NCBI GenBank assembly: GCA_016630955.3
Contig: CM049985.1
Location: 868,001 to 932,000 of the forward strand
Source of the DNA: Didymella arachidicola
Taxonomy: Eukaryota; Ascomycota; Dothideomycetes; Pleosporales; Didymellaceae
DNA: 64,000 nucleotides
Direction of reading: 5' to 3'
The position numbers and the translations under genes were made by a program. Shown here piece after piece: positions 40,430-51,721 of the stretch (position 1 is its first letter; every line of letters begins with the position of its first letter). The notes under the pieces are model-generated. The model was not told the origin of the DNA. It worked only from the letters and a program-made list of their open reading frames with translations, and did not search any database.

Positions 40430-42905
40430 CTACAAATCAATCAACGGCTCATCGACCTTCTGCTGCACGGGTTGGCTCTGCGGCGCAGCTGGGAAGCTCT
40501 CCGGCCCATACCCACCCATTGCGTATGGCGTCGCGGGGTTCCAATTGCTCTGCGGAGGGGCTTGGGGCTGGGGTGCCTGCTGGGGCGGCTGTTGCTGAGC
40601 AGCCTGCTGAGGTTGCTGCCACCGTTGCTGCTGCTGCGGTGGCGCCTGCTGCTGTGGGGGTGCCTGGTGCTGCGGCGGTGCATTCTCCCTTGGGTATGGC
40701 GGATTCTGCCAGGCGGTCGCTGGCTGTGTGGGAGGTGAGATGGGTGCTTGCTGCTGCTGTTGTTGTTGCTGTTGCTGCGGCGGCGCGCGGTTGTACATTT
40801 GTGGTGATGAAGACTGCGGCGGCTGTGAAGTATGGCTGTATGTGCGCTGGATGGGTGCAGGCGCGGTGTCTTTGTAGTAGTAGTTCGCGCTATCGACATC
40901 GGGACCATTGGACGGTGGTCCTTGGGATTGGGGCGGGTAGTTGGATGTCGATTGTGATGAATGCTGGCCGGACACTTGGCGTTGCATTTGCGGTGAGGGT
41001 GGCTGCTGGTAGGATACGTTGGGCGGTTGCTGCTGGGGTACTGAGCCGCCACTATAGGAGGCGAGGTTGGGGTACGGTTGTGATGGTTGCTGTGTTTGTT
41101 GTTGTAGCTGGTAGGGGTCGGGTGAGGCGTACGACTGCAGTGGAGCTGCCCGCTGATCGAATTGAGGGTACGGTTGTTGCGGTTGTGACTGGTAGCTGGG
41201 CTGCGGTCGCCCGTATGGGTCGGAGGATGCGGCGTTGCTCGCGTAGTAGTTCTCGCTGCCCTGGTACGAAGGTGCAGGTGCGCCGGAGTGAATCTGAGGA
41301 TAGACGCTGGAGGTGGGACGAGGCATGCCGTACATAGCATTGGCCTGTGTATATGTGCTGGACAGACGCTCCTCGAGCATACGATCGTAGTACCTGACAA
41401 CTGTGGAAAACTTGGTGTGCAGATCGAGCAGTGTTTCTGTCAGTGTCAGCGGTAGCTTGGGAGAATCTCGAGAAGAGACACATACCGTGCTTGCTCATGG
41501 TTTCACCATATGTCCGTGCAAGTTTTGGTCGCAGTTTGCCTATGCTCTCGTACAGCTCTTGTATCTGAGGCTCGCGCAGAATGGCGCCTGGTGGCTGATG
41601 TTGTAACCGGTCAACTAGTGTCGAGAAGAGGCTGATGTTCTCCGCTTCGACGGGAGTGAGTTCGAAGTCACTCTTTGGCGCAACGAACGGCGTCCCACTT
41701 GATATGTTTGTCGCCTGCTGGCGGAAGTCTGTGGCGTACTTCTTCTTCTGCTCCTCCATGTCGGCTAGAGAGGCGGCAATAGCGGCCTTGAGATCAGCAT
41801 CCTCCTCCTCCTCTTCTGGCTCTGGCTTCTTCGCTGTTCCGTTCGGTTTCGACTGAGTTTTGAGCTGCGCCTGGGAGACAAAGCCCGATGAGCTGTTTCC
41901 TTTTGCATCCTCCAAGCTCATCTCCAGCGCTCTCTTCAGGTCTGCGTCGAAGCTGTCTTCTACGCGGGGGTTGCGCGGCTCCATCGACCCCTGGTACAGT
42001 GTCTTGGTGGGCTTGGGCGCATCGAACCTGGGCGGCGCAGGTGTTGCTCGTGATCGGTCGGTGAGCTTGATGTGGCAACCATCGTCGACTCGAACGGGGT
42101 CCATAATACCGAGGTGAGGTAGTGGGATGTTGTTGCCCGAACAGGCTCCGCAGAAGACGTTGCCACAGTTTCGACAATGGTGCTTACGATTCGTGAAGGT
42201 AAACGGCGTCCGGCAGCGCATGCAGACGTCTGAGTCGGTCCACTCTGGGGGCTGTACATGTTAGCACATCACGATGCTTACTATGTGGCCTGAACTCACT
42301 GCGCTACTGTCGAGCATGCTGCTCGAGATATTCTCCTTGGGTGGGAAATGGTACCCCTCGCGCTGCAAGCTCCGGTAGACGTCGTTTATGTAGCTCAGGT
42401 TGCTGCGGCCCTCTGCTGCCGTCGCCCACGACTGTATGAGCTCCAGCATCTTGCTCTGCACATCGCGATTCGCCGCAGCACCGCCGGGTGCTTTCATAAG
42501 GGAGGTCATGTTGTCGAGGAACTCACGCGAGGCGATCTCTTGGATGAAGTGGGCGCCGCCGTTCTTAACGCAGGTATCCGTGAGCTGGCAGAGGTCAGCA
42601 TGAATAGTAGATCTTCTTGTAGGGGTAGTGTACATTGAGTGTGGCCAGCTGGATATTGGGATTCTTGTTGCCTATCCGCTTCTTCAACGAGCGCATGGCA
42701 TCTTTAGGCTGCACTGTCTTGGATCGAATAACGTCGGATATCTCGAGGTTGAGGGGCATGTCCTCTCTGTCGAGCATCAGTACGTAGCGCCCCAGCTGTG
42801 CTCCCAGTTTCTTAGTTTCTTCCCAACGTACAAGCTCGAGGTGGTGGCGCGCTCAATCTGCTCGTCGAGCGCGCTGTTGGTCGACGACCCGAACCAGCCC
42901 GCCAT
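40430..42905 (-). CDS. VPS27: Vps27, ESCRT-0 subunit (VHS-FYVE-UIM)
   Basis: Five exons: 42905-42832, 42766-42634, 42584-42300, 42251-41486 and 41436-40430, with introns of 65, 49, 48 and 49 bases. They splice to 754 residues. VHS domain: MAGWFGSSTNSALDEQIERA through NLEISDVIRSKTVQPKDAMR to NKNPNIQLATLN-LTDTCVKNGG. FYVE zinc finger: CMRCRTPFTFTNRKHHCRNC, including the RKHHCR phosphatidylinositol-3-phosphate site. Two ubiquitin-interacting motifs follow: DLKRALEMSLEDA and DLKAAIAASLADM. A core helix then binds the Hse1 partner (LLDLHTKFSTVVRYYDRML). The C-terminus is a long Gln/Pro/Tyr-rich tail ending in a clathrin box, LIDL. Vps27 recruits ubiquitinated cargo and ESCRT-I at endosomes. It is divergent to DOA4. 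Confidence 0.95.
40747..40792. repeat. CAG/CAA polyglutamine repeat in VPS27
   Basis: An interrupted CTG/TTG run on the plus strand encodes about ten consecutive Gln in the C-terminal tail of Vps27. It is in frame and probably variable. Confidence 0.8.
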
Positions 42906-43475
42906 GGCGTCGGTGATGCGCCTTCAATGTGTCTTTGGGAGGTTTTCACGTCAGTCCTTTGGCTTTGGCCGTGTCACGTGCAGCTCAGGCTGCTGAGAGG
43001 AGGGTTATATGCAGTGTGGTCGAGTGCTGTGCCCTGCGCGTGTTGGAACCGTGGATGGATGCTCAGGTCGCAGCTGCCCAGACCGCTCCACCTATGACGC
43101 CGCTTGTGGCCCGGAGCCTCGACGTGCATCACCGAGGACATTCGTGACAACGACGTGCGCCACACGTTGCCCACGCACGCTTCACACGCCGTCGCTGCAC
43201 TACTCTCCCCATACATACGGCTCTCGTGCCACACTCTCGCCGACACAGCAGCACCTCCAGCGATCCTCACGCCGAAGCCCCACTACTTGGGCCTCCACCG
43301 CCTGAACATCTCTGTGCACACGGCAACCCCACGAACACGCGCCCGCTTCACCGACCCACCCAACAACCAACCCCGGTCCTCCGAGTCCGACATGCGCGAG
43401 CTGCCTGGAATATAGAGCGCGGTAAAGAGTGCAGCTGCTCCCGTGCTGCCCCCGAATTCCCCGCTACTCCACCAG
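42906..43475. promoter_or_regulatory. Shared divergent promoter of VPS27 and DOA4
   Basis: A 570-base spacer lies between start codons of two genes pointing apart, both acting in endosomal ubiquitin sorting. The right part is CA-rich leader. Open frames here are short and are not called. Confidence 0.5.
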
Positions 43476-46400
43476 ATGAACGGCCACACCAATGGCGCCC
43501 ATGGCAGCGACGGCGCCGGCCAGTCGAGGGGCGCTGCCGGCTCCAACCCGCCTATTGCTGAGATCGTGGGCTCGGCGACAGAGACAGTGGAGGGGCTGAG
43601 ACACCACTCGGTGTGTTGCATGTACAACAAGTCTACTGGGAGCTGGTGCTAATATGGTGTAGATCAAGTTGCTTCTGGAGCACGCGAGGTCGCATTTCAA
43701 CTTAGCCAGGACCATGCTTGGCAACCGTAGCCCCGTTGCTGGTGCATACTGGGAATACCTCGTTGCCTACCAGATCGTAGCCGTCCTGATACCGCAGCAC
43801 ACCGACTACCACGACAAGATTGCCGGCAGCCGCAACCAGATCCACCGCGATTACAACGCACTTTTGAAGGAGATATCTTCACAAGAAGAGCAGTTTGTGC
43901 GCATCAAGAACATCATTAAGAATGACAACCTCAGGAATGGCGCTCATCACGCCAGGTCCGAGTCTGCTTCATCTTACATGAGACCGGATTCGCGCAACGG
44001 GGCGATCAAAAGGGACGACGAGCTGATGCTGCCGAGTGTGCCAACATCTGCGCCAGGAGGAAGAGCCTCTCCTGCAAGCTCTGTCGAGTCTGCGCGCCGG
44101 AAACCGGTACCACAGCCCAAGCCCCAGTCCCTCCATGGTCGCGCTGTTCACCAAAGCTCATTGTCCGTCAACGGAGACCTCGCCGATCGTTTTGCGAAGC
44201 TTCGAGGAGCTGATCCGCCAGTAGACACCGCCTCGGCCCGCTCGAGTCAGGACCTCTCTGTCAAGATGCCGTCCCCTGCAGACTATCAGTCTACAGTTCG
44301 ACCTGTAGGGCCACGAGACATGCCTCCACCACCTTCAAGACTACCTCCGAAACTCCCGCTCGATACAGGCTTTGCAGCATCGTTCCCCAAAGAACCAAGC
44401 CCAACATATAGTCCGGCACGCAACTCGAATCTACCGCCGAACATCGCACCCCCTCGAAGCACGCCGCGGAGTATGAACGGTACCGGTGGACGGAGCAACT
44501 CGTTGGCAGCGTCGAGCATATCAAGCCATGCACCTAATATCAACGGTGCACCAGACTCGTACTTCCCTGCGCAACAACCGACTCGCACACCTGCACCTCC
44601 TGCTTCCCGGACCCGATCTTTTAGTGCTGCTGTAGAGCTGGAAATTGATGCCGAAAAACTCTACGACTATCTACGCATGTTCAATGTGTTGGTAGTAGAT
44701 GTTCGTGATCGCACGGCTTTCGATGCGGGGCACATCTACCACCGCACCGTCATTTGTCTAGAGCCATCGACATTGCAGGACGGTGACTCTGCCGACCAGC
44801 TCTGTGATCGTCTGATCATCTCACCAGACGAGGAACAAGCGATGTTCGAGCGCCGGAATGACTACGACGTGGTCGTCTATTACAATGACTATACGATAAA
44901 TACTGACTTCTTGACAACGCACAATCAGAAGGCTGACGAACTAGCCCTGAAGCGCTTGTACGATACATTAACAGAGTTCAATGTAGATAAGCCTCTCAAG
45001 CGGCCGCCAATCCTGTTGAAGGGCGGTCTCGATGCTTGGATCGATCTGATAGGACCTCAAGCTCTGAAGACATCTACGACCGCTGCACTGCTGGCCACAG
45101 GCCAAACGAGATCTCGAGGCATCCGCCGAGCACCAGCTGCGACACATACTGCAAAGTTGAACTTACAACGACGCTCAAGACGAGAATATGTGCCCATGGA
45201 TCCTGAGGAAGAGCAGAAGTGGTTGGAAGAAGCACGAAAGGGCAGGGCTGTTGTTGAGCAGCCTCCCGTGGATGGCGAGGAAGGCGGGGAACCTGATACG
45301 CCATTCTACCGCACAACTGAGGACTTTCTCAGACGTTTCCCAGAGGTCGAAGGCGGCCAATCCATGATACAGGCTGCCCCAGCACCACGTCCGCCGCCAA
45401 TTCCCCAATATGTTCAGCCAGCCATTCCGGTTGCGCCATCTCGACCACCACCCTCCGTTCCCCGCGTCAGTTACAGCGGTGTGCATGAGCGGCAAAATGC
45501 ACCTCAGGGCCGCACCAACCAGCCACCGGTCTACATCTCACAGCCACATTTCACCAATGTGCGCATGCATAAGACAGGGCTGATCAACTTTGGTGTGACA
45601 TGCTATATGAACTCAATTGTGCAGTGTCTCAGTGGCCATCTTGCGTTGTCTGACCTGTTCCTGACTGGACGATACAACCGAGATCTGCAGAGAGAAAATT
45701 GGAAGGGAACAAAGGGCATTCTACCAGAGGCTTACGCAACGCTGATATCAAATCTGTTCAAGGGTGACATTGCATCCGTCCGTCCTAGTACATTCAGAGT
45801 AAGTCGCAGTCTTCTTGTTCCCGATATGGATGACTAACACACCACAGCGGATCTGCGGTCACTTCAACTCGCAGTGGGGCGTCGATCAACAACAGGATGC
45901 GAAAGAGTTCTTAGAATTTGTTCTCGACTTTATGCACGAAGATCTGAACGTTACTTGGAACAAAGCTCCTCTCCAGCCTCTTACAGAGAAGCAGGAGCTC
46001 CTACGAGAGCAATTCCCCCGCCAGTACGCTGCTAAGATTGAGTGGGCACGATACCAGCATCGCGACATGTCAGTCATTGGCAGTATGTTCGCTGGTCAGC
46101 ACGCGTCGCAGCTCACTTGTCAGTCGTGTGGCATAACAAGCACTACATACGAGGCCTTCTGGAGTCTCAGCTTGGAGATCCCACGCGACGAAGCCTGCGA
46201 CGTACGGGACTGTCTGAGGTCCTACTGCTCTGCTGAGCGTTTGGCAGGCGACGAGCTCTGGCGCTGTCCTAGATGCAAGAAGGACAGGGAAGCTATCAAG
46301 AAAATCACCATCACACGGGCACCCGACACGCTAGTCGTCCATTTCAAGCGCTTCAGTGCATCACACAACGAAAGTGCTCGCAAAGTACGAACACCTATCA

Positions 46401-46771
46401 ACTTCCCTCTCCAAGGTCTCGATATGGGTCCCTACATGGATCCACCTATGACCCCCGACCAAGAGCAATACATTGCACAAAAAGCGCCCGAGGGCCCAGT
46501 ACAGTTAGCTGGCATCAAAGCGGATCCCACCATGAATGGACCATATATCTACAACGCATACGCCGTCGTCCACCACATCGGCGCAACACTTGGAAGCGGC
46601 CACTACACAGCGTTTGTCAAAGACAAGGCTCGAGGCTATTGGCGATCGTTCAACGATGACCGCGTTAACGACTTCGAGCCGGGGAATCTACAAGCAAAGG
46701 ACCGCTTGCAGAACGAACGCGCCTACATCGTCTTCTACGAGCGCGAGAGAGTCGCCGGCGGCGCCTTCTAA
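43476..46771 (+). CDS. DOA4: Doa4/Ubp4-type ubiquitin hydrolase (MIT-like, rhodanese, USP)
   Basis: Exons 43476-43610, 43663-45798 and 45848-46771 splice to 1064 residues. The first intron has a GTGTGT donor and GTGTAG acceptor; the second has a GTAAGT donor. The N-terminal helical region (KLLLEHARSHFNLARTML) resembles a MIT/USP8 dimerisation domain. A Pro/Ser-rich linker leads to a rhodanese domain (VLVVDVRDRTAFDAGHI, about 330-460). The USP domain starts with the Cys box TGLINFGVTCYMNSIVQCL (catalytic Cys near residue 692). It includes zinc-ribbon pairs (CQSCG, CPRCKK) and ends with the His box LGSGHYTAFVKD (near residue 1007). Doa4 removes ubiquitin from cargo before multivesicular-body budding. 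Confidence 0.94.
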
Positions 46772-47357
46772 ACCATCATTCATCTTCGCAACCCGGCGAG
46801 AGATGTTCGTTTCTCTATACATATTGCATACCGCCTGCGCCTTGGTTAGGCAGTGTACTTCCGCATGGCGGGGGCGTTTACCGTGGAATTAGCGTACAGT
46901 CATTTGGACGAAGTTTTGTTGATCGAGTTTTGATACCTTTGAGTCACGGAGGAATTCGTTGAACTCGGATATGAGTCGTCATCGGCGGGAGTCTGTGCTG
47001 CTTGTCCGTGCCCTTGGTGGGCTGCTTGAGTGTACGAGGCGTGTTTGGATAGATGCATTGGTGATACCATGATCGAGAATTGCATTCATTCAACCAGTCA
47101 AGATTGGCCGATGCTAGCCATTAAGCGAAGTTGCTTTTGACGACAAGGTTTGCCGCTCACCGTCATTCTGCAGAGCTTTGCAGGGCGTGAGAGGGTTCAC
47201 AAGGCGAAGCTAGTGCGACATCGGCCCGCAACGCACGGACGAAACTTTTTATCGCTGGTTATCGCGACCGCCCGCATTTATGCCCCAGACGACCATTCTT
47301 CAAGCCATTGACTCTTCCACCTTTCTTCCTCACACTTCAAACTTCAAAATTCACATT
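46772..47357. other. Spacer between DOA4 and ARG1
   Basis: About 590 bases hold the 3' region of DOA4 and the promoter of ARG1. No gene was found. The sequence before ARG1 has a CTTTTTATCGC tract but no clear TATA box at a fixed distance. Confidence 0.4.
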
Positions 47358-48796
47358 ATGGCTAAGGGACGCGTCTGTTTGGCCTACTCTGGTACGCTTA
47401 TACTTGCTCCAGACCACAATCTTCTTGCATTGCGGTCTGTTTATTATTGTGACGAGCATGGTTGACTAACTTGACTCACAGGCGGTCTTGATACCTCCAC
47501 CATTCTGCAATGGCTGATCGGTATGCTTATTCTCGAGTTTCAATGCTTGACTTCATCCTGACATTCTTTCAGAGGAGGGCTACGAGGTCGTCTGCTTCCT
47601 CGCCAACGTCGGTCAGGATGAGCCCTGGGACGAGGTCGAGAAGAAGGCGCTGAAGATCGGCGCAAAGAAGATGGTTATCACCGACCTGCAGAAGGAGTTC
47701 GTTGAGGAGCTCTGCTTCCGCGCCGTTCAGTGTAACGCCTCCTACGAGGGCCGCTACCTGCTCGGTACCTCCCTCGCCCGCCCCGTCATCGCCCGCGCAC
47801 AGATCCGAGTTGCCCAGCAGGAGGGCTGTGACTTCGTCTCGCACGGCTGCACTGGCAAGGGCAACGATCAGGTCCGCTTCGAGCTTGCTTTCTATACACT
47901 CCAGCCCTCGATCAAGGTCATTGCGCCCTGGAGGCTGCCCGAGTTCTGCGACCGCTTCAAGGGCAGGCAGGATCTGCTCGACTACGCCGAGAAGCACGGC
48001 ATTCCCGTCACATCCACCAAGGCGAAGCCCTGGAGTATGGATGCCAACTTGGCTCACTGCTCCTACGAGGCCGGTATGGAGCTCCTTGTCTCCCGTCTGT
48101 GGCTCTGCGCTGATTTACTCAGGTATCCTGGAGGACCCCAATGTCTCTCCCCCCGATGACATGTGGACCATGACCCAGTCGCCCCTCGTCGCCCCTGACA
48201 AGCCCACCGACATCACCATCCACTTCGAGAAGGGTATCCCCACCAAGCTTGTCACCCCCGACAAGACCTACACCGAATCCGTCGAGCTCTTCGTCGCGCT
48301 CAACAAGCTCGGCCATATGCACGGCATCGGCCGTATCGACATCGTTGAGAACCGCTTCATCGGTCTGAAGTCTCGTGGCTGCTACGACTCGCCCGCCATG
48401 ACTGTGCTGCGCCTTGCACACTTGGATCTCGAGGGTCTCGTCATGGACACCCAGGTGCGCAACCTGCGCGACCAGTTCGTCTCGCACAACTGGAGCTACC
48501 AGCTGTACAACGGCATGTACTTCTCGCCTGAGCGCGAGTTCGTCGAGAACAGCCTGCTGTTCTCCCAGCGCCGTGTCAACGGCGAGGTCCGCCTCACTCT
48601 GTACAAGGGTAACGCGTACGTCCTTGGTCGCAGCTCGCAGACTGAGAAGCTGTACTCTGAGGAGGAGGCTTCCATGGATACATTGGACAACTTCTCTCCC
48701 ATGGACACCACTGGCTTCATTGCCATCCAGAGCATCAGGCTGAAGAAGTATGGTCTGCAGAAGCAGGAGGAGGGTGCCAATCTTAGCCGCGCATAG
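47358..48796 (+). CDS. ARG1: Argininosuccinate synthase
   Basis: Four exons: 47358-47391, 47482-47520, 47573-48073 and 48123-48796, giving 415 residues. The first splice restores the ATP-binding PP-loop AYSGGLDTS. Further family blocks are EGYEVVCFLANVGQDEPWDE, the aspartate/citrulline-binding region CTGKGNDQVRFE, KPWSMDANLAHCSYEAG-ILED, and the C-terminal GRIDIVENRFIGLKSRGCYD plus YNGMYFSPEREF. It condenses citrulline and aspartate in the arginine and urea pathway, in the cytosol. The third intron (48074-48122) falls inside the conserved SYEAG/ILED junction and must be removed for a full enzyme. Length and motifs are fully normal. Confidence 0.97.
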
Positions 48797-49268
48797 ACGG
48801 TTTAGGTCTTCGGCGATATGTGAAACGATATGATATGAGATATAGAAGGAATAAAAGTTTAATACCCATCAGCCCGCGGTTCCTGCTGTTGTATCTCGCT
48901 TGCCTCTTTCCATGAGCGGGGCGGAGTCACGTGATATTTCCATCCATATCCGTGGATTGCAAGCGCGCTCGACCAACCTTCCAACACATCAGCAACAACT
49001 CCTCAATACCTCCTTTTCTTGTCGAATTCGCTGCGGTCGTCTCTTTGTTCGAGCTGTTGCGAGCTCATGTGCGTTGTGCTGTGCCACTTTCACCCCGCTC
49101 ATCCTTGGAGGCTGCAGCCGCCCCTCTACATCAGGCTGAGCGAGTTTTGCTCAGCGCTTCTTCCATCTTTCTCTCACTCTCGTATATACGTTGTACCAAC
49201 GCTGTTCCAATGCCTGTGCGTGCTATTCAACTTACAATCGAAGATACATAAGACGAGCGAGTGACAAA
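48797..49268. other. Spacer between ARG1 and the HET gene
   Basis: About 470 bases contain the ARG1 3' region and the HET-gene leader. Small open frames without support. Confidence 0.4.
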
Positions 49269-51277
49269 ATGGCGGATCTGGATGACAAGTGCGACTACTG
49301 CGGTGTGAGTGCGCGAGTGGCTCGCAGTCGACTTCACGATCTAGACCACAATTTGGACACTCAACATTCGCTCATTACGTACCATGAAGATGGCGCGGCG
49401 AAGAGCTGCGAGATATGTGGCCTAATCGTCGAGTCTTTTCGAAGCTGGGAAGGACTCATCGGGTATTCATCGTCTGGTACCTATACAATGCTCTCTATCA
49501 AACCAGCCCCAGAAGGTTGCACGGTTGAAATCTTCTTCTCTTGGTCCAATAGCGAAACGTCGGCTTCTCTTACGCTGGACGTCTTCAGCATGGTGGGTGC
49601 GTACCATATCCGCTGCTCGTTGGTGTGAACCTACCCCCTCTTCAACGCGCTTGCATGCTGATTTAGTGGGGATCTCAGGTGTCAAGAAAGATTGGCGCAT
49701 TCGCCAGCTCCAAAAATCCTCTCCTGGGCCCTTGTCTTCACAGGCCGTGGCAACGGTGAAGTCGTGGCTGAGTGCCTGCGAGCAAAATCACCATTGCCAC
49801 GAGATTGTGTCAAAGTCAGTCCCCAAACGACTCCTTGAGCTCAGCGATTGCCAACTACGACTGAAGGAAGACGTAGACTCCACACCGCGATATGCCTGTC
49901 TGAGCCATTGCTGGGGCAAAGACGGACCGGCATTGAGGTTGACGTCTGGATCTCACCAGCTCCTGACACTTGGGGTGACGACTGATCGCTTACCTAAAAC
50001 ATTTGCGGACGCGGTCACCCTGTGTCTAAGCTTGGGTATTGGTTACATCTGGATCGATGCTCTCTGTATGTCATAGGCCTCCCGATGACCTGTCTGACAT
50101 TGCCACAGGCATCTTTCAAGATCGTCCAAAAGACTGGCAGGACGCTGCTGCGTCCATGGCTGACATCTATGAAGGCGCAAGCATTACTATTGCCGCTACA
50201 TCCTCTGGGAGTAGCGATCAAGGATTTCCTTCAACATACCAGGGCGCTGCCAGACCGGTGGGAGATACAGGTGTGTTCGTGTTAGAACGCAGATCTTTCC
50301 CAGACCGTGAATTGAAGATGGACATTCGATGCGTCACCCACTTTAACTCCCACGACCTAATGAGTCCATGGCCGCTTCTGACTCGCGCCTGGGTGTATCA
50401 GGAGCGAAGACTGTCAGCTTGCGTTGTTCACATAGGCGAAAGAAAACTCTACTGGGAATGTCGAGAGAGCTTCCGATCGGAGGATGGCACCGAGGACATC
50501 CTCAATCCTGACTACGCTGCACTGACTGTAAAGCACGAACCCCACGAGGCCTGGAGAAAGGATGTTGAGCAATATTCTAGGCTTTCGCTGACTTTCGAGA
50601 AAGATAGATTGCCAGCAATCTCAGCAGTAGTGGAGCGAATGCAATCGACTCGCCCGGCCGATACGTACATAGCGGGCCTTTGGGTTAAGATGCTCCTGCA
50701 TGACCTTGCCTGGACCATCAACGGATTCCTACTACCGCGTCCCGATTCTGACCTTCCAACCTGGTCCTGGATGGCTATCAAAACTGGGGTCATGTATATT
50801 CAATCCGAACCACTACCTTCGATACGCCTACTCAACGTCGAATATGAGATCACCGGACCTGAACACATCGGACGCACGCTGTATGCGAGGATCGATTTGG
50901 TCGGGAAAGCGTTTTCTGTCGAGTGGTCGTCGCAATATAGAAGAAAATATGTGGTCGTGCAGTCCGACACGTCATACTTACGAGAGTCGTTCTATCAGAT
51001 AGACTGCCCAGATTTTGAGTACAGCACAGCACGACCTCCCATTAAAGATGGCGAGACACTAGACTGTTTATTCTTGTCGCGAGAAGGTGTTCCCGATGAA
51101 AAGTATTGTACCTATGGGGCCTTGGTGTTGAGAAGGACCAAATTCAGATGGTTTGAACGTGTGGGTATGGTTTTCTTTACTTATAGAGAGTTGGGCCTGG
51201 AAGAGAATAGCAAAGACAACAAATCAGGGGAAGAGGCCATAGATTCGCTTCCTGAGAGACATTTCACGATTGTCTGA
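49269..51277 (+). CDS. HET-domain (heterokaryon incompatibility) protein
   Basis: Three exons, 49269-49596, 49667-50065 and 50109-51277, splice to 631 residues; donors are GTGCGT and GTATGT. The N-terminus has two Cys pairs (CDYCG and CEICG), as in many such proteins. The HET domain begins at YACLSHCWGKDGPALRLTSG (near residue 184) and continues through RLPKTFADAVTLC and GIGYIWIDALCI-FQDRPKDW. The next block, MADIYEGASITIAAT, completes the canonical motifs. A later TRAWVYQERRLSACVVHIG block is typical of the region following the domain. HET proteins can trigger programmed cell death on recognition of non-self. The C-terminal part is unique and may act as the sensing region. Neighbours give no clue to a partner. 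Confidence 0.93.
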
Positions 51278-51721
51278 GCTGAATTTGGTGTGTCGGTCAG
51301 CAAGTACGAATTCCCCGAGGCGCGGATATGTAAGGAAACATCACTTGCAAAGCGTGATACGTCAAAACCTACGTCCCTGGCAGCCACACATCAAGCTTAC
51401 GCTGGAGTACACACCAGAAACCAACCATTCCAAGTAGCTTACTTACGACACTGTTGCCTTCTGCTGTCTTCATTGCTACTACCATGGACACCCTGATTGG
51501 TCGCCGAGCCGCAACATCACTGGGCCCAGTCACATCAATTATACGTATCTTTTCAGCAGCATTACGCGGTCTTCGTGCATAAATGCTGAAGTCTCGTTAC
51601 ACGACTGGTCCAATCGGACTGACGGGGGTCCTTTCACTATACACAATAATGTTATCCGTACCTAGCACTGTATGCTTCCACGTGACATGGACACAAGTCA
51701 AGCCGTGCAATTTGTCCATGG
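51278..51721. other. Spacer between convergent genes
   Basis: About 440 bases hold the 3' regions of the HET gene and of the basic unknown gene. Nothing else was seen. Confidence 0.35.

Noticed and set aside
40441..41400. 319-codon minus-strand frame rich in Arg/His/Ser
   Set aside because: Shadow of the Gln/Pro/Tyr-rich VPS27 tail in another frame.
42595..42777. Several small genes in front of the FYVE protein
   Set aside because: They are exons of VPS27 and join in frame at consensus splice sites.
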